Assembly (NCBI RefSeq): GCF_018966525.1
Contig: NZ_CP076607.1
Location: 4,836,001 to 4,900,000, forward strand
Direction of reading: 5' to 3'
DNA length: 64,000 nucleotides
From: Paenibacillus sophorae
GTDB lineage: Bacteria; Bacillota; Bacilli; Paenibacillales; Paenibacillaceae
In this document: one piece after another, positions 17,794 to 26,222 of the stretch
Layout of the letters: every line of letters starts with the position of its first letter
Position numbering within the stretch: position 1 is the stretch's first letter
Translations under genes and position numbers: made by a program
The notes under the pieces: generated by a model
What the model saw: only the letters and a program-made list of their open reading frames with translations
Told to the model about the DNA's origin: nothing
Databases searched by the model: none

Positions 17794-19212
17794 TTATTTG
17801 CCAAGAGGCTGCACGACAAATTTGGACATTTCCACGCCGTCTGGGGACATGACATGCACGGAACAACCGGTACACGGATCAAAGGAATGCACAATGCGGA
17901 GCAGTTCCACAGGCTGCGCCGGGTCTGCCACCTGGGTACCAATCAGTGCTTTTTCAACAGGGCCCGGGTTGCCGGCGTCGTCCATAGGAGAGGCGTTCCA
18001 GCAGGTTGGGGTAATGATTTGGTATTTGGAAATTTTGGAGCTGGATACCGATAACCAATGGCCAATCGCGCCCCGGGGAGCTTCCGTTAATCCGGAGGCG
18101 CTGCCCGATACCGGATCGCCGATATTCGTAAAGCCGCTGGCCCCTGGTGTCAATTGATCCAGCCAAGTTTGCATATTGCTTACGAGTTTCGACATTTCTA
18201 CGTAGCGCGCCATATGCCGGTCCATAACGGATACGCCATTGCGGTAGTCGCCGCTTACCCACACTCTGGCCAGCGGTCCCGCTTCGAAAGGCGTGTCGTT
18301 GTACCGGGGAGATTTCAACCAGGTGTAAGCTCCGCTCTTTCCGTAGCTCGCTGTTGTCGTGCCGCTTGCCGGGGCTTGTCCGCTCGGAGAGGAGTAATAG
18401 GAATATTTATTGTATTCCTTAATGTTCGCTTCGCTGAATGCGCCGACGGTTCCATTGATGACAGTGCCGGCTGGGAATAACAAGCTTCCGGAAGTATTCG
18501 TGTCAAATACGCCGAAGGTAAGCAGGTTTCCGTACCCTGTGCCCACGTTGTAGTAATCGCTATAGGCCGAAGCCAGCATGTTGACATCCGATTGATAAGT
18601 ACTAGAAATGAAGGACTGTATATCGTTCAAATAGTTTCTGAAGTTGGTGATTTCAGTTGCCGATGGCAACGCCGTTACACCGCCCGGAACAATATTCGCG
18701 GCATGGGGAAGCTTACCGCTGAAGATGGCCGCCATTTCATTGGCCTTTCTGCGGATTTGCAGCGCCGAAAGATAGTGATTTGTCAGCGTTTGGGTATCGG
18801 TGGCATTGAACCTTAGATCCTGCGTGTAGCCTCCCGTCCATGGGCTCATCTGCGGACCTTGAATATAGTCTAGTAACGATAAATGGTAAAAATGCGTGAT
18901 CCCGCTGTCCAGGAAATTTGCCCCTTGAATCAGATTCCGGAGCATCAGCCCCTGGAGATTAGGTTTAAAGCCCTTAATTTTTTCAACCGCCTTTGAGGAA
19001 GCAACGGCTTGAGGGACAGGGCATACACCGCAAATCCGCTGAGTCAGGAAAGCAGCATCCCTTGGAGGCCGATTCAGCAGCATGTTCTCAAAATCCCGGA
19101 ACAGCATCCCGGCGACGGTGGCGGAAGCAACCGCATTATTTGCGTCCAGCGTGACTTCGACCTTCAAATGTCCTTCCAGACGAGTTACTGGATCCAGTTT
19201 AATTGTACTCAT
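17794..19212 (-). CDS. [NiFe]-hydrogenase large subunit
   Basis: The 472-residue catalytic subunit oxidises H2 at a Ni-Fe centre. The L1 motif RICGVCP is near residue 60. The L2 motif SFDPCTGCSVH is near the end. A 19-residue tail after the L2 His is the piece cut off by the protease encoded next. It also has the family's N-terminal LDPVTRLEGHLKVEV. It is short for a group 1 uptake enzyme (usually 550-600). The middle carries a Ser/Gly/Thr-rich stretch (about residues 255-300). The second of two in-frame ATGs fits GAAAGGGTGA best. Export is expected to be by piggy-back with a Tat-tagged small subunit. Confidence 0.94.
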   Translation of the reverse strand: MSTIKLDPVTRLEGHLKVEVTLDANNAVASATVAGMLFRDFENMLLNRPPRDAAFLTQRICGVCPVPQAVASSKAVEKIKGFKPNLQGLMLRNLIQGANFLDSGITHFYHLSLLDYIQGPQMSPWTGGYTQDLRFNATDTQTLTNHYLSALQIRRKANEMAAIFSGKLPHAANIVPGGVTALPSATEITNFRNYLNDIQSFISSTYQSDVNMLASAYSDYYNVGTGYGNLLTFGVFDTNTSGSLLFPAGTVINGTVGAFSEANIKEYNKYSYYSSPSGQAPASGTTTASYGKSGAYTWLKSPRYNDTPFEAGPLARVWVSGDYRNGVSVMDRHMARYVEMSKLVSNMQTWLDQLTPGASGFTNIGDPVSGSASGLTEAPRGAIGHWLSVSSSKISKYQIITPTCWNASPMDDAGNPGPVEKALIGTQVADPAQPVELLRIVHSFDPCTGCSVHVMSPDGVEMSKFVVQPLGK

Positions 19213-19214
19213 TA

Positions 19215-20180
19215 TCATTCACCCTTTCTTAGTCGCCGCTTGAGACGGAAATGACAGGATTTAACGGGAATGCGGGAGATGTACAGCCGATGCACGGATA
19301 ATTCGATTGGATGCACCAGCCTTGTTTGTTGTTCCACTTGAGCGAAGGACATGGCGATAGGTTCCCAGGGCCTTTGCAGCCGATTTCCTCATAGCAGCCG
19401 TATTTTCCGGGCTGGGATACTTCTTCTGTTTCTCTTCTTGGACAAACACTGTGTACGGTTCTGTTGAAATATTTAGTCGGGCGGCTGTAACTGTCGAGAG
19501 AAGGTACACCAGTCAAGATTAAATCAAGCAGCGTCTGCACCATTACCGTCGCATTCACGGGACATCCCGCCAAATTGACGACCGGGTTCGCGGTTTTGCC
19601 GCTCAGCAGCGACTTAACGGTAACGCACCCTGTGCTGTTGGGGGCTGCAGCCGCCACACCGCCAAAGGAGGCGCAGGTGCCTGCCGCCACGACATATTTC
19701 GCTTTCGGCCCATATTTGAGCACCGCATCATACATGGTAAGCGGCACCCCGTTCTGCTCGCCGATAATACAGTTGTTTTTAGAAGCTCCTCCCGGAATAG
19801 CGCCCTCGATCACGAGAATGAATTGTCCGTTATACTGGTTCGCCGCATTTTCAAGTGCCTGCATCGCACTTTCACCTGAGGCGGCCATGAGCGTGCTGTC
19901 ATACTTCATACTGATTTTGTTCTGAAGCACATCTTCGATGGTGGTCGGGTTCGTCACATTCAGTGTGGATATGCTACAGCCCGAACAACCTGATCCCAGC
20001 AGCCAAATGACCGGCGGGTCCGTTTCCGCTGCCATAACCGTGTTCAGCTTGTCCATATCCATCTCCAATTTCAGCGCTGCCACAGCTGCCACCGACCACT
20101 TGAGAAAATCTCTCCTGTTGATTCTCATCAAATTCTCTCCTTTTCGTCGATTGGGAGTCTCCTATCCATGGAACCACTTT
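19215..20180. repeat. Tandem duplication, downstream unit (about 966 bp)
   Basis: This unit and 20197-21161 are direct copies offset by 982 bases. They share the gene body, the AAAGGAG ribosome binding site and about 45 bases of leader up to TCCTATCCATGGAA. Only 16 bases separate the units. Confidence 0.9.
19229..20128 (-). CDS. [NiFe]-hydrogenase small subunit, copy 1 (next to the large subunit)
   Basis: The 299-residue precursor starts MRINRRDFLKWSVAAVAALK, a twin-arginine signal. It is followed by the electron-relay domain. Proximal-cluster cysteines lie in GSGCSGCSIS, GTCASFGG and LAGCPVN. Distal and medial ligands are the His and Cys of VHSVCPR, then GCYEEIGCKG and the C-terminal WCIQSNYPCIGC. 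There is no C-terminal membrane anchor. Compared with copy 2 it differs mainly near the loop after VPSLD and in the HSVCPR-to-GCK region. It passes electrons from the NiFe site to an acceptor that is not encoded in the window. Confidence 0.93.
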   Translation of the reverse strand: MRINRRDFLKWSVAAVAALKLEMDMDKLNTVMAAETDPPVIWLLGSGCSGCSISTLNVTNPTTIEDVLQNKISMKYDSTLMAASGESAMQALENAANQYNGQFILVIEGAIPGGASKNNCIIGEQNGVPLTMYDAVLKYGPKAKYVVAAGTCASFGGVAAAAPNSTGCVTVKSLLSGKTANPVVNLAGCPVNATVMVQTLLDLILTGVPSLDSYSRPTKYFNRTVHSVCPRRETEEVSQPGKYGCYEEIGCKGPGNLSPCPSLKWNNKQGWCIQSNYPCIGCTSPAFPLNPVISVSSGD

Positions 20181-20196
20181 AAAGGAGGCCAGGTGA

Positions 20197-21161
20197 TCAT
20201 TCACCCTTTCTTAGCTGCCGCTTGAAACGGTAATGAGTGGATTTAGCGGGAATGCAGGAGCTGTGCAGCCGATGCACGGATAATCGGATTGGATGCACCA
20301 GCCTTGTTGGTTGTTCCACTTCAGTGAAGGACATGGCGATTGGTTTCCGGGGCCTTTACAGCCGACATTCTTATAGCAGCCGTAAATTCCGGGCTGGGTG
20401 ACCTGGGTTTGCCCTTTTCTCGGACACACACTATGTATGGTTGTTCCGAAATATTTACTCGGGCGGCTATTATTGTCGAGAGAAGGTACACCAGTCAAGA
20501 TTAAATCAAGCAGCGTCTGTACCATTACCGTCGCATTCACGGGACATCCTGCCAAATTGACGACCGGGTTCGCGGTTTGGCTTCCCAGCAGCGACTTCAC
20601 AGATACACATCCTGTGCTGTTGGGGGCTGCGGCCGCCACACCGCCAAAGGAGGCACAGGTGCCTGCCGCCACGACATATTTCGCCTTCGGCCCATATTTG
20701 AGCACAGCATCATACATAGTGAGCGGCACCCCGTTCTGCTCGCCAATAATACAGTAGTTCTTGGAGGCTCCCCCGGGAATAGCGCCCTCGATCACGAGAA
20801 TGAATTGTCCGTTATACTGGTTCGCCGCATTCTCAAGCGCCTGCATCGCACTTTCACCTGATGCCGCCATGAGCGTGCTGTCATACTTCATACTGATTTT
20901 GTTCTGAAGCACATCTTCGATGGTGGTCGGGTTCGTCACGTTCAGTGTGGATATGCTGCAGCCCGAACAGCCCGATCCCAGCAGCCAAATGACCGGAGGG
21001 TCCGTGTCCGCCGCCATAACCGTGTTCAGCTTGTCCATATCCATCTCCAATTTCAGCGCTGCCACAGCTGCCACCGACCACTTGAGAAAATCTCTCCTGT
21101 TGATTCTCATCAAATCTCTCCTTTTCGTCGATTGGGAGTCTCCTATCCATGGAATCACTTT
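20197..21161. repeat. Tandem duplication, upstream unit (about 965 bp)
   Basis: Partner of 19215-20180. The junction is TCATTCACCCTTTCTTAG at the downstream edge of both units. Outside TCCTATCCATGGAATCACTTT the sequences diverge at once. Confidence 0.9.
20211..21110 (-). CDS. [NiFe]-hydrogenase small subunit, copy 2 (first gene of the operon)
   Basis: The 299-residue precursor has the same Tat signal as copy 1 and all the same cluster ligands (GSGCSGCSIS, GTCASFGG, LAGCPVN, IHSVCPRK, GCYKNVGCKG, WCIQSDYPCIGC). Differences from copy 1 cluster in residues around 180-260 (for example SLLGSQ instead of SLLSGK, and NNSRPSKYFGTT instead of SYSRPTKYFNRT), while the N-terminal 170 residues are almost identical. 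That pattern suggests gene conversion or selection on one face. It is the promoter-proximal gene. Confidence 0.92.
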   Translation of the reverse strand: MRINRRDFLKWSVAAVAALKLEMDMDKLNTVMAADTDPPVIWLLGSGCSGCSISTLNVTNPTTIEDVLQNKISMKYDSTLMAASGESAMQALENAANQYNGQFILVIEGAIPGGASKNYCIIGEQNGVPLTMYDAVLKYGPKAKYVVAAGTCASFGGVAAAAPNSTGCVSVKSLLGSQTANPVVNLAGCPVNATVMVQTLLDLILTGVPSLDNNSRPSKYFGTTIHSVCPRKGQTQVTQPGIYGCYKNVGCKGPGNQSPCPSLKWNNQQGWCIQSDYPCIGCTAPAFPLNPLITVSSGS

Positions 21162-21184
21162 CTTTCTATGGCAAATCCACCCAG

Positions 21185-21214
21185 ATTATAAAGGGGCAGG
21201 GAAACAAAGATCAA
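21185..21214 (-). promoter_or_regulatory. Putative promoter of the hydrogenase operon
   Basis: On the minus strand TTGATC (21214-21209) and TATAAT (21190-21185) are separated by 18 bases. The start codon of the first small subunit is about 75 bases further. This fits a sigma-A promoter with a perfect -10. Confidence 0.55.
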
Positions 21215-21877
21215 TGAACAAACTGAGAACTTTTTGGATAAAATTCCCTATAATTTGACTGTTTTCCTTACCAATCGCAGTGAACTCAGCAGAAGGTTGG
21301 TATGAAAGCTAAGGTACAGTACATAGAAATCGCTTACAAGATAATACTTAATGGGGTGAAATTGGGAGAGTTAACAGCAAAAGAAAAACCGCTCCAAAAG
21401 AAGCGGTAGACTGTCAACAACGTATCTGCCTAGGCAACTGTTCAAGTTGCCTTTCATTTCTCTCTTACGCTCGGGTGGTATCCAGCGTTTTTTTATCAAC
21501 ACTTACTCAAACATAAAATGACCATGCGTTTTCGCACAGTCATTCCGAAATAATTACAATGGTCGCTCATTCTTTTTCAATCTCATTTTCAACGAGTTTC
21601 ACCAACTCTGAAGCCTTTATGCTTAGGTCATACCAAAAATAAATTTCGTTTTGTAGAGTATACTATGTGGATTTTTCTTCGTAGCCAACGGGATAATGGA
21701 ATTAAGGACACTCGCAAAAACAGAAAATGAGCCAGGAGAGCTTGGCCTCTCGGAGCAATCTTGATGAAGTTCCATACTATTGAAGTGAAAAGAGTGTCCT
21801 GGTTAAATGTTAACTATGCGAAAAATGCATAAAAATCAACATGCGAGTTTCGTATAAACTAAGATAGGTTTTGGGTG
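21215..21877. other. Non-coding patchwork with hairpins
   Basis: The strip holds a minus-strand terminator at 21384-21407 (ACCGCT/AGCGGT stem with a T-run) and a plus-strand hairpin at 21432-21452 (AGGCAACT/AGTTGCCT). A 9-bp inverted pair AGGACACTC/GAGTGTCCT encloses 93 bases at 21707-21799 and may be a small mobile remnant. A short minus-strand open stretch (ending EIEKE near 21567) has no start. No gene can be supported. Confidence 0.45.
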
Positions 21878-22057
21878 ATGAATATGTATAAAAATATTCG
21901 GGATTTACGGGAAGACAAAGATTTGACCCAGCAAGAGCTGGCAAATATACTTCGCATTACGCAAGCTACCTATTCCCGTTATGAAAGCGGAGAGTTGGAT
22001 ATACCGACCGCGGTACTCAATTCACAGATTTTTACAGAAAGGATGGGGATGGAATGA
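21878..22057 (+). CDS. Truncated XRE-type helix-turn-helix regulator
   Basis: The 59-residue product covers a standard XRE helix-turn-helix (IRDLREDKDLTQQELANILR, then ITQATYSRYESGELDIPT). It then leaves the family pattern: the usual 'L..LA..Y..S.DYLLG' is replaced by NSQIFTERMGME and a stop. That points to a frameshift or deletion near residue 46. It overlaps the next gene by 4 bases (ATGA). Confidence 0.65.
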   Translation: MNMYKNIRDLREDKDLTQQELANILRITQATYSRYESGELDIPTAVLNSQIFTERMGME

Positions 22058-22326
22058 GAAGCCTTTTGGAGGAATTGTATCATGGCAATCTGTGCCCCGA
22101 TGAAAAAGTGATCTCCAGCGACCCGAATTATCGGCAGATCAGCCGAAAGACATCCGAGGCGATGGAGGCTTGGAAAAAGCAGCATTCCGAGGAGGAGTTT
22201 GAGGAGCTTGAGGCTTTGTTGGACTTATACGCTCAGACACATGGAATGGAACTGGCCGCTTCTTTTACATACGGCTTCCGGCTTGGAGCAGGAATCATGG
22301 TTGAGATATTAACCGGGAAGGACTAG
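22054..22326 (+). CDS. DUF6809-like small protein
   Basis: The 90-residue protein begins MRSLLEELYHGNLCPDE and continues with a helical region (SEEEFEELEALLDLYAQ) and an ASFTYGFRLGAGIMVEIL C-terminus. This pattern is common in small Firmicute proteins of unknown function found beside XRE regulators (DUF6809-like). The ATGA overlap with the regulator makes co-translation likely. Confidence 0.65.
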   Translation: MRSLLEELYHGNLCPDEKVISSDPNYRQISRKTSEAMEAWKKQHSEEEFEELEALLDLYAQTHGMELAASFTYGFRLGAGIMVEILTGKD

Positions 22327-22461
22327 CTTGCTCGCAAACTGATTGCCTTTTTCAAATGCGGCAGATTGTCGTGGAAAAAGATCGAGCCAAAACAAATCCA
22401 GCTACCGAACCTTACAGTAACTTTAGCTAATCATGAGCGAATGCCTGAATGTTTTAGACAC

Positions 22462-22505
22462 AAAAAAATCGCACAGACACCCGCTTGAAAACGGAGCCAT
22501 GCGAT
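22462..22505 (-). terminator. Terminator after the GH8 gene
   Basis: On the minus strand ATCGCA and TGCGAT close a long hairpin that is followed by seven T residues. Confidence 0.55.
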
Positions 22506-22546
22506 CATTTCCAATATCCTGTAATTTCTTCTACATCCTTTTAGCT

Positions 22547-23887
22547 TTAAATGACTGTGGGATCCCACCAGTTCCCAGAGATCGTGATCATGCAAAGCAA
22601 TCTGATGCTGTTACCGTAGTAAGTATTATTAGATGTAGGAGAACTCACAGTACTTTTCCATAGTGCATTCAGCCATTTTTGGTTACTTGGGTCTACCATA
22701 GCACTAACTGCAAAAGGTGCAGAGAAAGCTATAGCGGAATCGGTATCGTTCAACGACTCTCCGTTTAGTTTATACCCTGCTATAATCTTCTTCGGATTGC
22801 CACTTGTTTTTTGTTGTATCCACGCATTCATTTTTCTTACCTGGCCCAGTGCCCGTGTATCTCCTGTTAGCAAATAATCAATGGGAACTCTCCATGGGAC
22901 ACGTGCTGCGTTCCAACTGAAGTATCCGTCCCTATCTGTTTCTAGAAAATTAGCAGGTGCTGGTGCATAAGCACTACGATTCCATACGACAAAATCCGGA
23001 AGTAAACCGGTAGTTGGGCTATATTTTCTTGAAATAGAGTTGATAATTTTGTATGTATTATTGATCACTTTTCCCCAATTTTTATCACCTGTAATTTCCT
23101 CAAAAACTTTAAGGTGGCTCATCATAAAATCAGAGGGACGGGTTGCAAGTCCGTAATCAGTGTCATTATCATTTACCCAATCACCAAATTTCAAGTTAAA
23201 TTTCTGATGATTTACATCTTTCTTCATGATCGCATCAATCACGGCTTTTGCTTCGCTCCAGTAGTCAATTTCTCCATCGCTCCCCCACTGTTCATTAGCT
23301 AGCAGCAGTCCGTACGCTATATCCATATCTCCATCTGTAGCAGAACGATTTCCGTCATCGCTTTCACTTTGGGGGGTATTAACGATATTTCCAGCCTTCG
23401 TTTTAATCTGCTGCCAAGCCATTAAAGCCGGATCGCTAACACTTGGATGCGCTTTGTAAAATCGGTACAGGCCATCAAAGTATTCTTTTGCACGAGGATC
23501 GTAACCTGCCATCAATGCAGTGATTAGCATGCCATAACCATGACCTTCTGAGCAAGATACAGCATTAGCAGGTGAAGCAGCTCCTTCTAGGTTGTAAAAA
23601 ACGTAATATTGATTCGATTTTTTGGGGTGCATTTTCAGATAGCTATTTTTCCATTCATCATACTTTTTACGCACATCGTCATCCAACTGTTTTTGAGAAA
23701 CATCATTTGGTTTTATGACACCCCTCTTATACTGTACATGCTCTGGAAACGGGTGCATTGGTTGTACGGCAGCTGAAGTAGATCCTTCGGAAAGTCGAGG
23801 CTGGGGTTTGATCTCCGCTACGGATACAGTATGTAAAGAAACGGATAATAACGATAAAAACGTAATATATAAAAGAACTCGTTTCAT
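22547..23887 (-). CDS. Glycoside hydrolase family 8 (endoglucanase/chitosanase)
   Basis: The 446-residue secreted enzyme has a Sec signal peptide (MKRVLLYITFLSLLSVSLHT, cleavage near SVA-E). The GH8 catalytic core follows. The proton-donor Glu lies in SCSEGHGYGM. The family signature RSATDGDMDIAYGLLLA carries the conserved Asp residues, and GYFSWNAARVPWR follows the usual GH8 pattern. It would cut beta-1,4 links in cellulose, lichenan or chitosan; the spacing resembles the Bacillus chitosanase branch, but the substrate is not decided by sequence alone. The second ATG is preferred (GAGGGG 13 bases upstream). It stands alone. Confidence 0.9.
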   Translation of the reverse strand: MKRVLLYITFLSLLSVSLHTVSVAEIKPQPRLSEGSTSAAVQPMHPFPEHVQYKRGVIKPNDVSQKQLDDDVRKKYDEWKNSYLKMHPKKSNQYYVFYNLEGAASPANAVSCSEGHGYGMLITALMAGYDPRAKEYFDGLYRFYKAHPSVSDPALMAWQQIKTKAGNIVNTPQSESDDGNRSATDGDMDIAYGLLLANEQWGSDGEIDYWSEAKAVIDAIMKKDVNHQKFNLKFGDWVNDNDTDYGLATRPSDFMMSHLKVFEEITGDKNWGKVINNTYKIINSISRKYSPTTGLLPDFVVWNRSAYAPAPANFLETDRDGYFSWNAARVPWRVPIDYLLTGDTRALGQVRKMNAWIQQKTSGNPKKIIAGYKLNGESLNDTDSAIAFSAPFAVSAMVDPSNQKWLNALWKSTVSSPTSNNTYYGNSIRLLCMITISGNWWDPTVI

Positions 23888-23944
23888 CCTAATAATCATC
23901 CCCTCTTGTTCGAAAATAAAAACGAATTATTCCTTCTAAAGACA

Positions 23945-23975
23945 AAGACCGCCAATAAATGCACGGTCTTTCGCA
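23945..23975 (-). terminator. Terminator of the MerR operon
   Basis: AAAGACCG and CGGTCTTT arms around a short loop, 3 bases beyond the last stop codon. Confidence 0.6.
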
Positions 23976-23977
23976 AA

Positions 23978-24166
23978 TTATTGTTCATCCTCATTCTGAT
24001 TCGGAACAATCGTAACCGCTCTAATGAACACGTCAGGGAGTCTTTGGCGAATCTGCACTTTTGCTTCGGACAAGTTAGATGCTTTCACATTTTCAAAATA
24101 TAAAATACCATTAGTGTCTTGATATTCTACAGTATATTCAACTCGATCATCATCCACAATCCCCAC
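23978..24166 (-). CDS. Hypothetical protein (62 residues)
   Basis: Not recognised. It is a small acidic protein with a beta-strand-rich start (VEYTVEYQDTNGILYFENVK) and a helix (LSEAKVQIRQRLPD). GTG start with GAAAGGA upstream. It is the last gene of a three-gene operon with a MerR regulator. Confidence 0.55.
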   Translation of the reverse strand: MGIVDDDRVEYTVEYQDTNGILYFENVKASNLSEAKVQIRQRLPDVFIRAVTIVPNQNEDEQ

Positions 24167-24196
24167 CCATCCTTTCTAGTTACGTTTCCTTCATTT

Positions 24197-24703
24197 TCAG
24201 TAATCAACACGGTATTTCTTTTCTAAGTAAGAAAACTCATTGCTCCTTGCTTCCAAAATCTTTGATTGGATGAAAACGATATCTGCATCTTCATTAGTTG
24301 ATGGGGTATTAACTAATTTTTTAATACGCTCGACAACTTGTTCGTCAATTTCGACCAAATCCATTTCATCTTCACTTACCAACTGAATTGGTATTTCTTG
24401 AGTTATTGTGTTTTCGCATGAAAACAGAGTCACACTAATTGTCATTTCACCACATGCAATTGCTTCTTGGGTGAAAATTTCAATCAGAACATCCTTGTCC
24501 TTAGAATCAAGCACAATTTGTTTACGTTCATTCTCTGCATAGCCATTGAGATTGCATGAGCGATAAATCCCATCCGGAAGCTGTATGTGTATTTCCATTT
24601 TTTCGGAAGCAGTTGCTTCATCTCGAAAGATTTGTATCCATAAGTGATTCATTCCTTCTTTGTTCTCCATCATTGACTTGGCTAGTTTAACTTCAAGCTT
24701 CAT
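24197..24703 (-). CDS. Hypothetical protein (168 residues)
   Basis: Not recognised. The first two thirds look like a beta-sandwich (alternating hydrophobic strands such as MEIHIQLPDGIYRSCNLNGY and EMTISVTLF). The last third is helical and acidic (EIDEQVVERIKKLV). No signal peptide or membrane helix. The start overlaps the end of the MerR gene by 4 bases, so production is tied to the regulator. Confidence 0.6.
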   Translation of the reverse strand: MKLEVKLAKSMMENKEGMNHLWIQIFRDEATASEKMEIHIQLPDGIYRSCNLNGYAENERKQIVLDSKDKDVLIEIFTQEAIACGEMTISVTLFSCENTITQEIPIQLVSEDEMDLVEIDEQVVERIKKLVNTPSTNEDADIVFIQSKILEARSNEFSYLEKKYRVDY

Positions 24704-25116
24704 TGTTTCTCACCCCTTAAAGCTTGAGATACCGAATCAATAACTCTTTGTTTTAATTCAGCAGAAATTCGGGGGCTTATCGTTATGATGACATCATCAG
24801 TTATTTTTAGCGTTTCGTTTTCAATAATTCGGCTCGGTTCAAACAGTGCCATTTGCTGACTGATTTTTTCAATGTCCTCCAATGAAAGTTTCTTTAACGT
24901 TTCCTGAATGGACGCTAACGTTTCGCCAGTCCTTGATAAGGTGATAATAGCCCGAAAGTAGTGAATGTGATTATCCGTGTACACCCTTTTATTACCGACT
25001 AATTCAAGGGGCGGTATCATACCAATTTGTGTGTAATACCTTACCGTTCGCAAATTCATGCGTGGGTCGTCTTGTTGAAGAATATCCGCTATCTGTTTGG
25101 CGGTATAACTATTCAT
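24700..25116 (-). CDS. MerR family transcriptional regulator
   Basis: The 138-residue regulator has a MerR winged helix (TAKQIADILQQ, then RTVRYYTQIGMIPPLELVGN and the wing RVYTDNHIHYFRAI), a helical linker and a short C-terminal domain (ITISPRISAELKQRVIDS) without metal-binding cysteines. The ATG with GGAGG 6 bases upstream is chosen; the frame is open 11 codons further. It leads a three-gene operon and faces two operator-like palindromes. Confidence 0.85.
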   Translation of the reverse strand: MNSYTAKQIADILQQDDPRMNLRTVRYYTQIGMIPPLELVGNKRVYTDNHIHYFRAIITLSRTGETLASIQETLKKLSLEDIEKISQQMALFEPSRIIENETLKITDDVIITISPRISAELKQRVIDSVSQALRGEKQ

Positions 25117-25147
25117 GACACACCTCCAGTTACATTTCACTGTTATC

Positions 25148-25183
25148 ATTACAGTTTAGTGTATTGTTTACAGTTTACTGTAA
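25148..25183. promoter_or_regulatory. Two tandem palindromes, probable MerR operators
   Basis: TTACAGT-TT-ACTGTAA (25168-25183) is a perfect 7-bp inverted repeat. A less perfect copy, TTACAGTTTAGTGTA, starts 19 bases to the left at 25149. Both lie directly upstream of the MerR gene, where autoregulation would act. Confidence 0.65.
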
Positions 25184-25306
25184 TGATATTCGATTGTCAA
25201 TTTCATGGTGTATTAATCGCTGTATTGCGTGACCTCCTAAAAAGCAGAATCCAGTTTGCCGGACAAATGGAAATAGCCGACAAATGGATTAAGCTGGGGG
25301 CATGCC

Positions 25307-25430
25307 GCAAACCGTATTTTACGGATCGTCGGTGTAAGCAAACAGATCTACTACTATCGGAAAAAGCAGGCGAGCCTTGTGAAGGCGGAGAAATGCGGGG
25401 GAGAGGGGCCGTCTGTCGCCGGTCATGATT
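25307..25430 (+). pseudogene. Fragment of an IS3-family transposase (OrfB N-terminus)
   Basis: One frame reads NRILRIVGVSKQIYYYRKKQ, the typical start of IS3-type OrfB ('R.LGVSRS.YY.R'). Nothing else of the transposase is present. Confidence 0.5.
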
Positions 25431-25612
25431 TGTTTAATTCTAGCCATAATAAAAACTCCTCTCCAGTACTTGTGGTTAGACAAGCACCGAAAAGGAGTGT
25501 ATCGTCGTGGTCCTGTGTTTGAAATATGATTCCTAGATACACAAAACCTTTAGCTTTTGACGGAAGCTTTTATTCAAGGGCTTTAAGCCGAAACCCTTGA
25601 TCTTACTTAGAA

Positions 25613-25668
25613 TGCCGAGGACCGGGATCGAACTGGTACGGTAGTCACCTACCGCAGGATTTTAAGTC
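25613..25668 (-). pseudogene. Displaced 3' half of tRNA-Leu, left end (attL) of the integrated element
   Basis: The minus strand reads from the anticodon loop through the variable arm, T-arm and acceptor strand of a tRNA-Leu. It ends TCCTCGGCA like the intact gene at 41074-41159. The anticodon stem's 5' side and the D-arm are absent. It shares a 19-base identical core (25650-25668) with the intact tRNA. It is read as the original 3' half pushed away by insertion. Confidence 0.85.
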
Positions 25669-25721
25669 TTGAAACGGCCCTTTAGCTTCTTATCTACACC
25701 ACGGAAAGATCGCACATAAAT

Positions 25722-25753
25722 CCTTTAACCACGCGGGTTAAGGGTGCTTTTTT
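25722..25753 (+). terminator. Hairpin with T-run at the left end of the element
   Basis: CCTTTAACC and GGTTAAGG arms are followed by a T-run, shortly inside attL. Confidence 0.5.
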
Positions 25754-25797
25754 GTGTTCCATACTCTCTACTTTCAGGGATTTGGATATGCAGCAGT

Positions 25798-25818
25798 GTT
25801 AGCAAAAATGTTAGCAAA
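25798..25818. repeat. Left pair of GTTAGCAAA repeats
   Basis: GTTAGCAAA occurs at 25798 and 25810. The same pair is found at 40995/41006 near the right end and at 49695/49707 in the second, decayed element. Position and pairing suggest arm-type binding sites of the integrase. Confidence 0.6.
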
Positions 25819-25924
25819 TAATTGAGCAGGAGCTAAATGCTTCTGCTCTTTTTTTATCCTTGTTTGAATCACATCAATTAGATCCTGAATTTTAAAATTG
25901 GTGTTTTGAGCTTGTTCTAAGTAT

Positions 25925-26035
25925 CAGAATCATCGACTGTAGATACAGTCTGGACAAGGGATTCCGGCAGACCAATAAACTTGGCGACCTCGCATGCGCT
26001 GATGCCACCTTTGTACCTGTGAATGCTGGCTTCAT
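25925..26035 (-). pseudogene. Fragment with a helix-turn-helix-like C-terminus
   Basis: The minus strand encodes GGISACEVAKFIGLPESLVQ, a sequence typical of the last helices of Rpn/transposase-related proteins. No intact frame surrounds it. From here to 26222 I see nothing else. Confidence 0.35.
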
Positions 26036-26222
26036 TCAAGCAACATTTTCTATGCTGGAATGGCTCGAAAAGAAGTGTCTGAATAATTATTTGCGGTCAA
26101 GATGAACCCGCTTCTCAACGGTTAGTATCATTGAGCATTTTTTTCTTAATGGCATCGTAACCCCGAGGTACCCTATTATGTATTCTGGAAAGACTCCATC
26201 TTAATCTACCAATCCAATAAGA

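Noticed and set aside
20211..21158. The longer start of small subunit copy 2 (16 extra residues)
   Set aside because: The extra residues come from the leader repeat and would bury the twin-arginine signal; the inner ATG has AAAGGAG at the right distance and matches copy 1.
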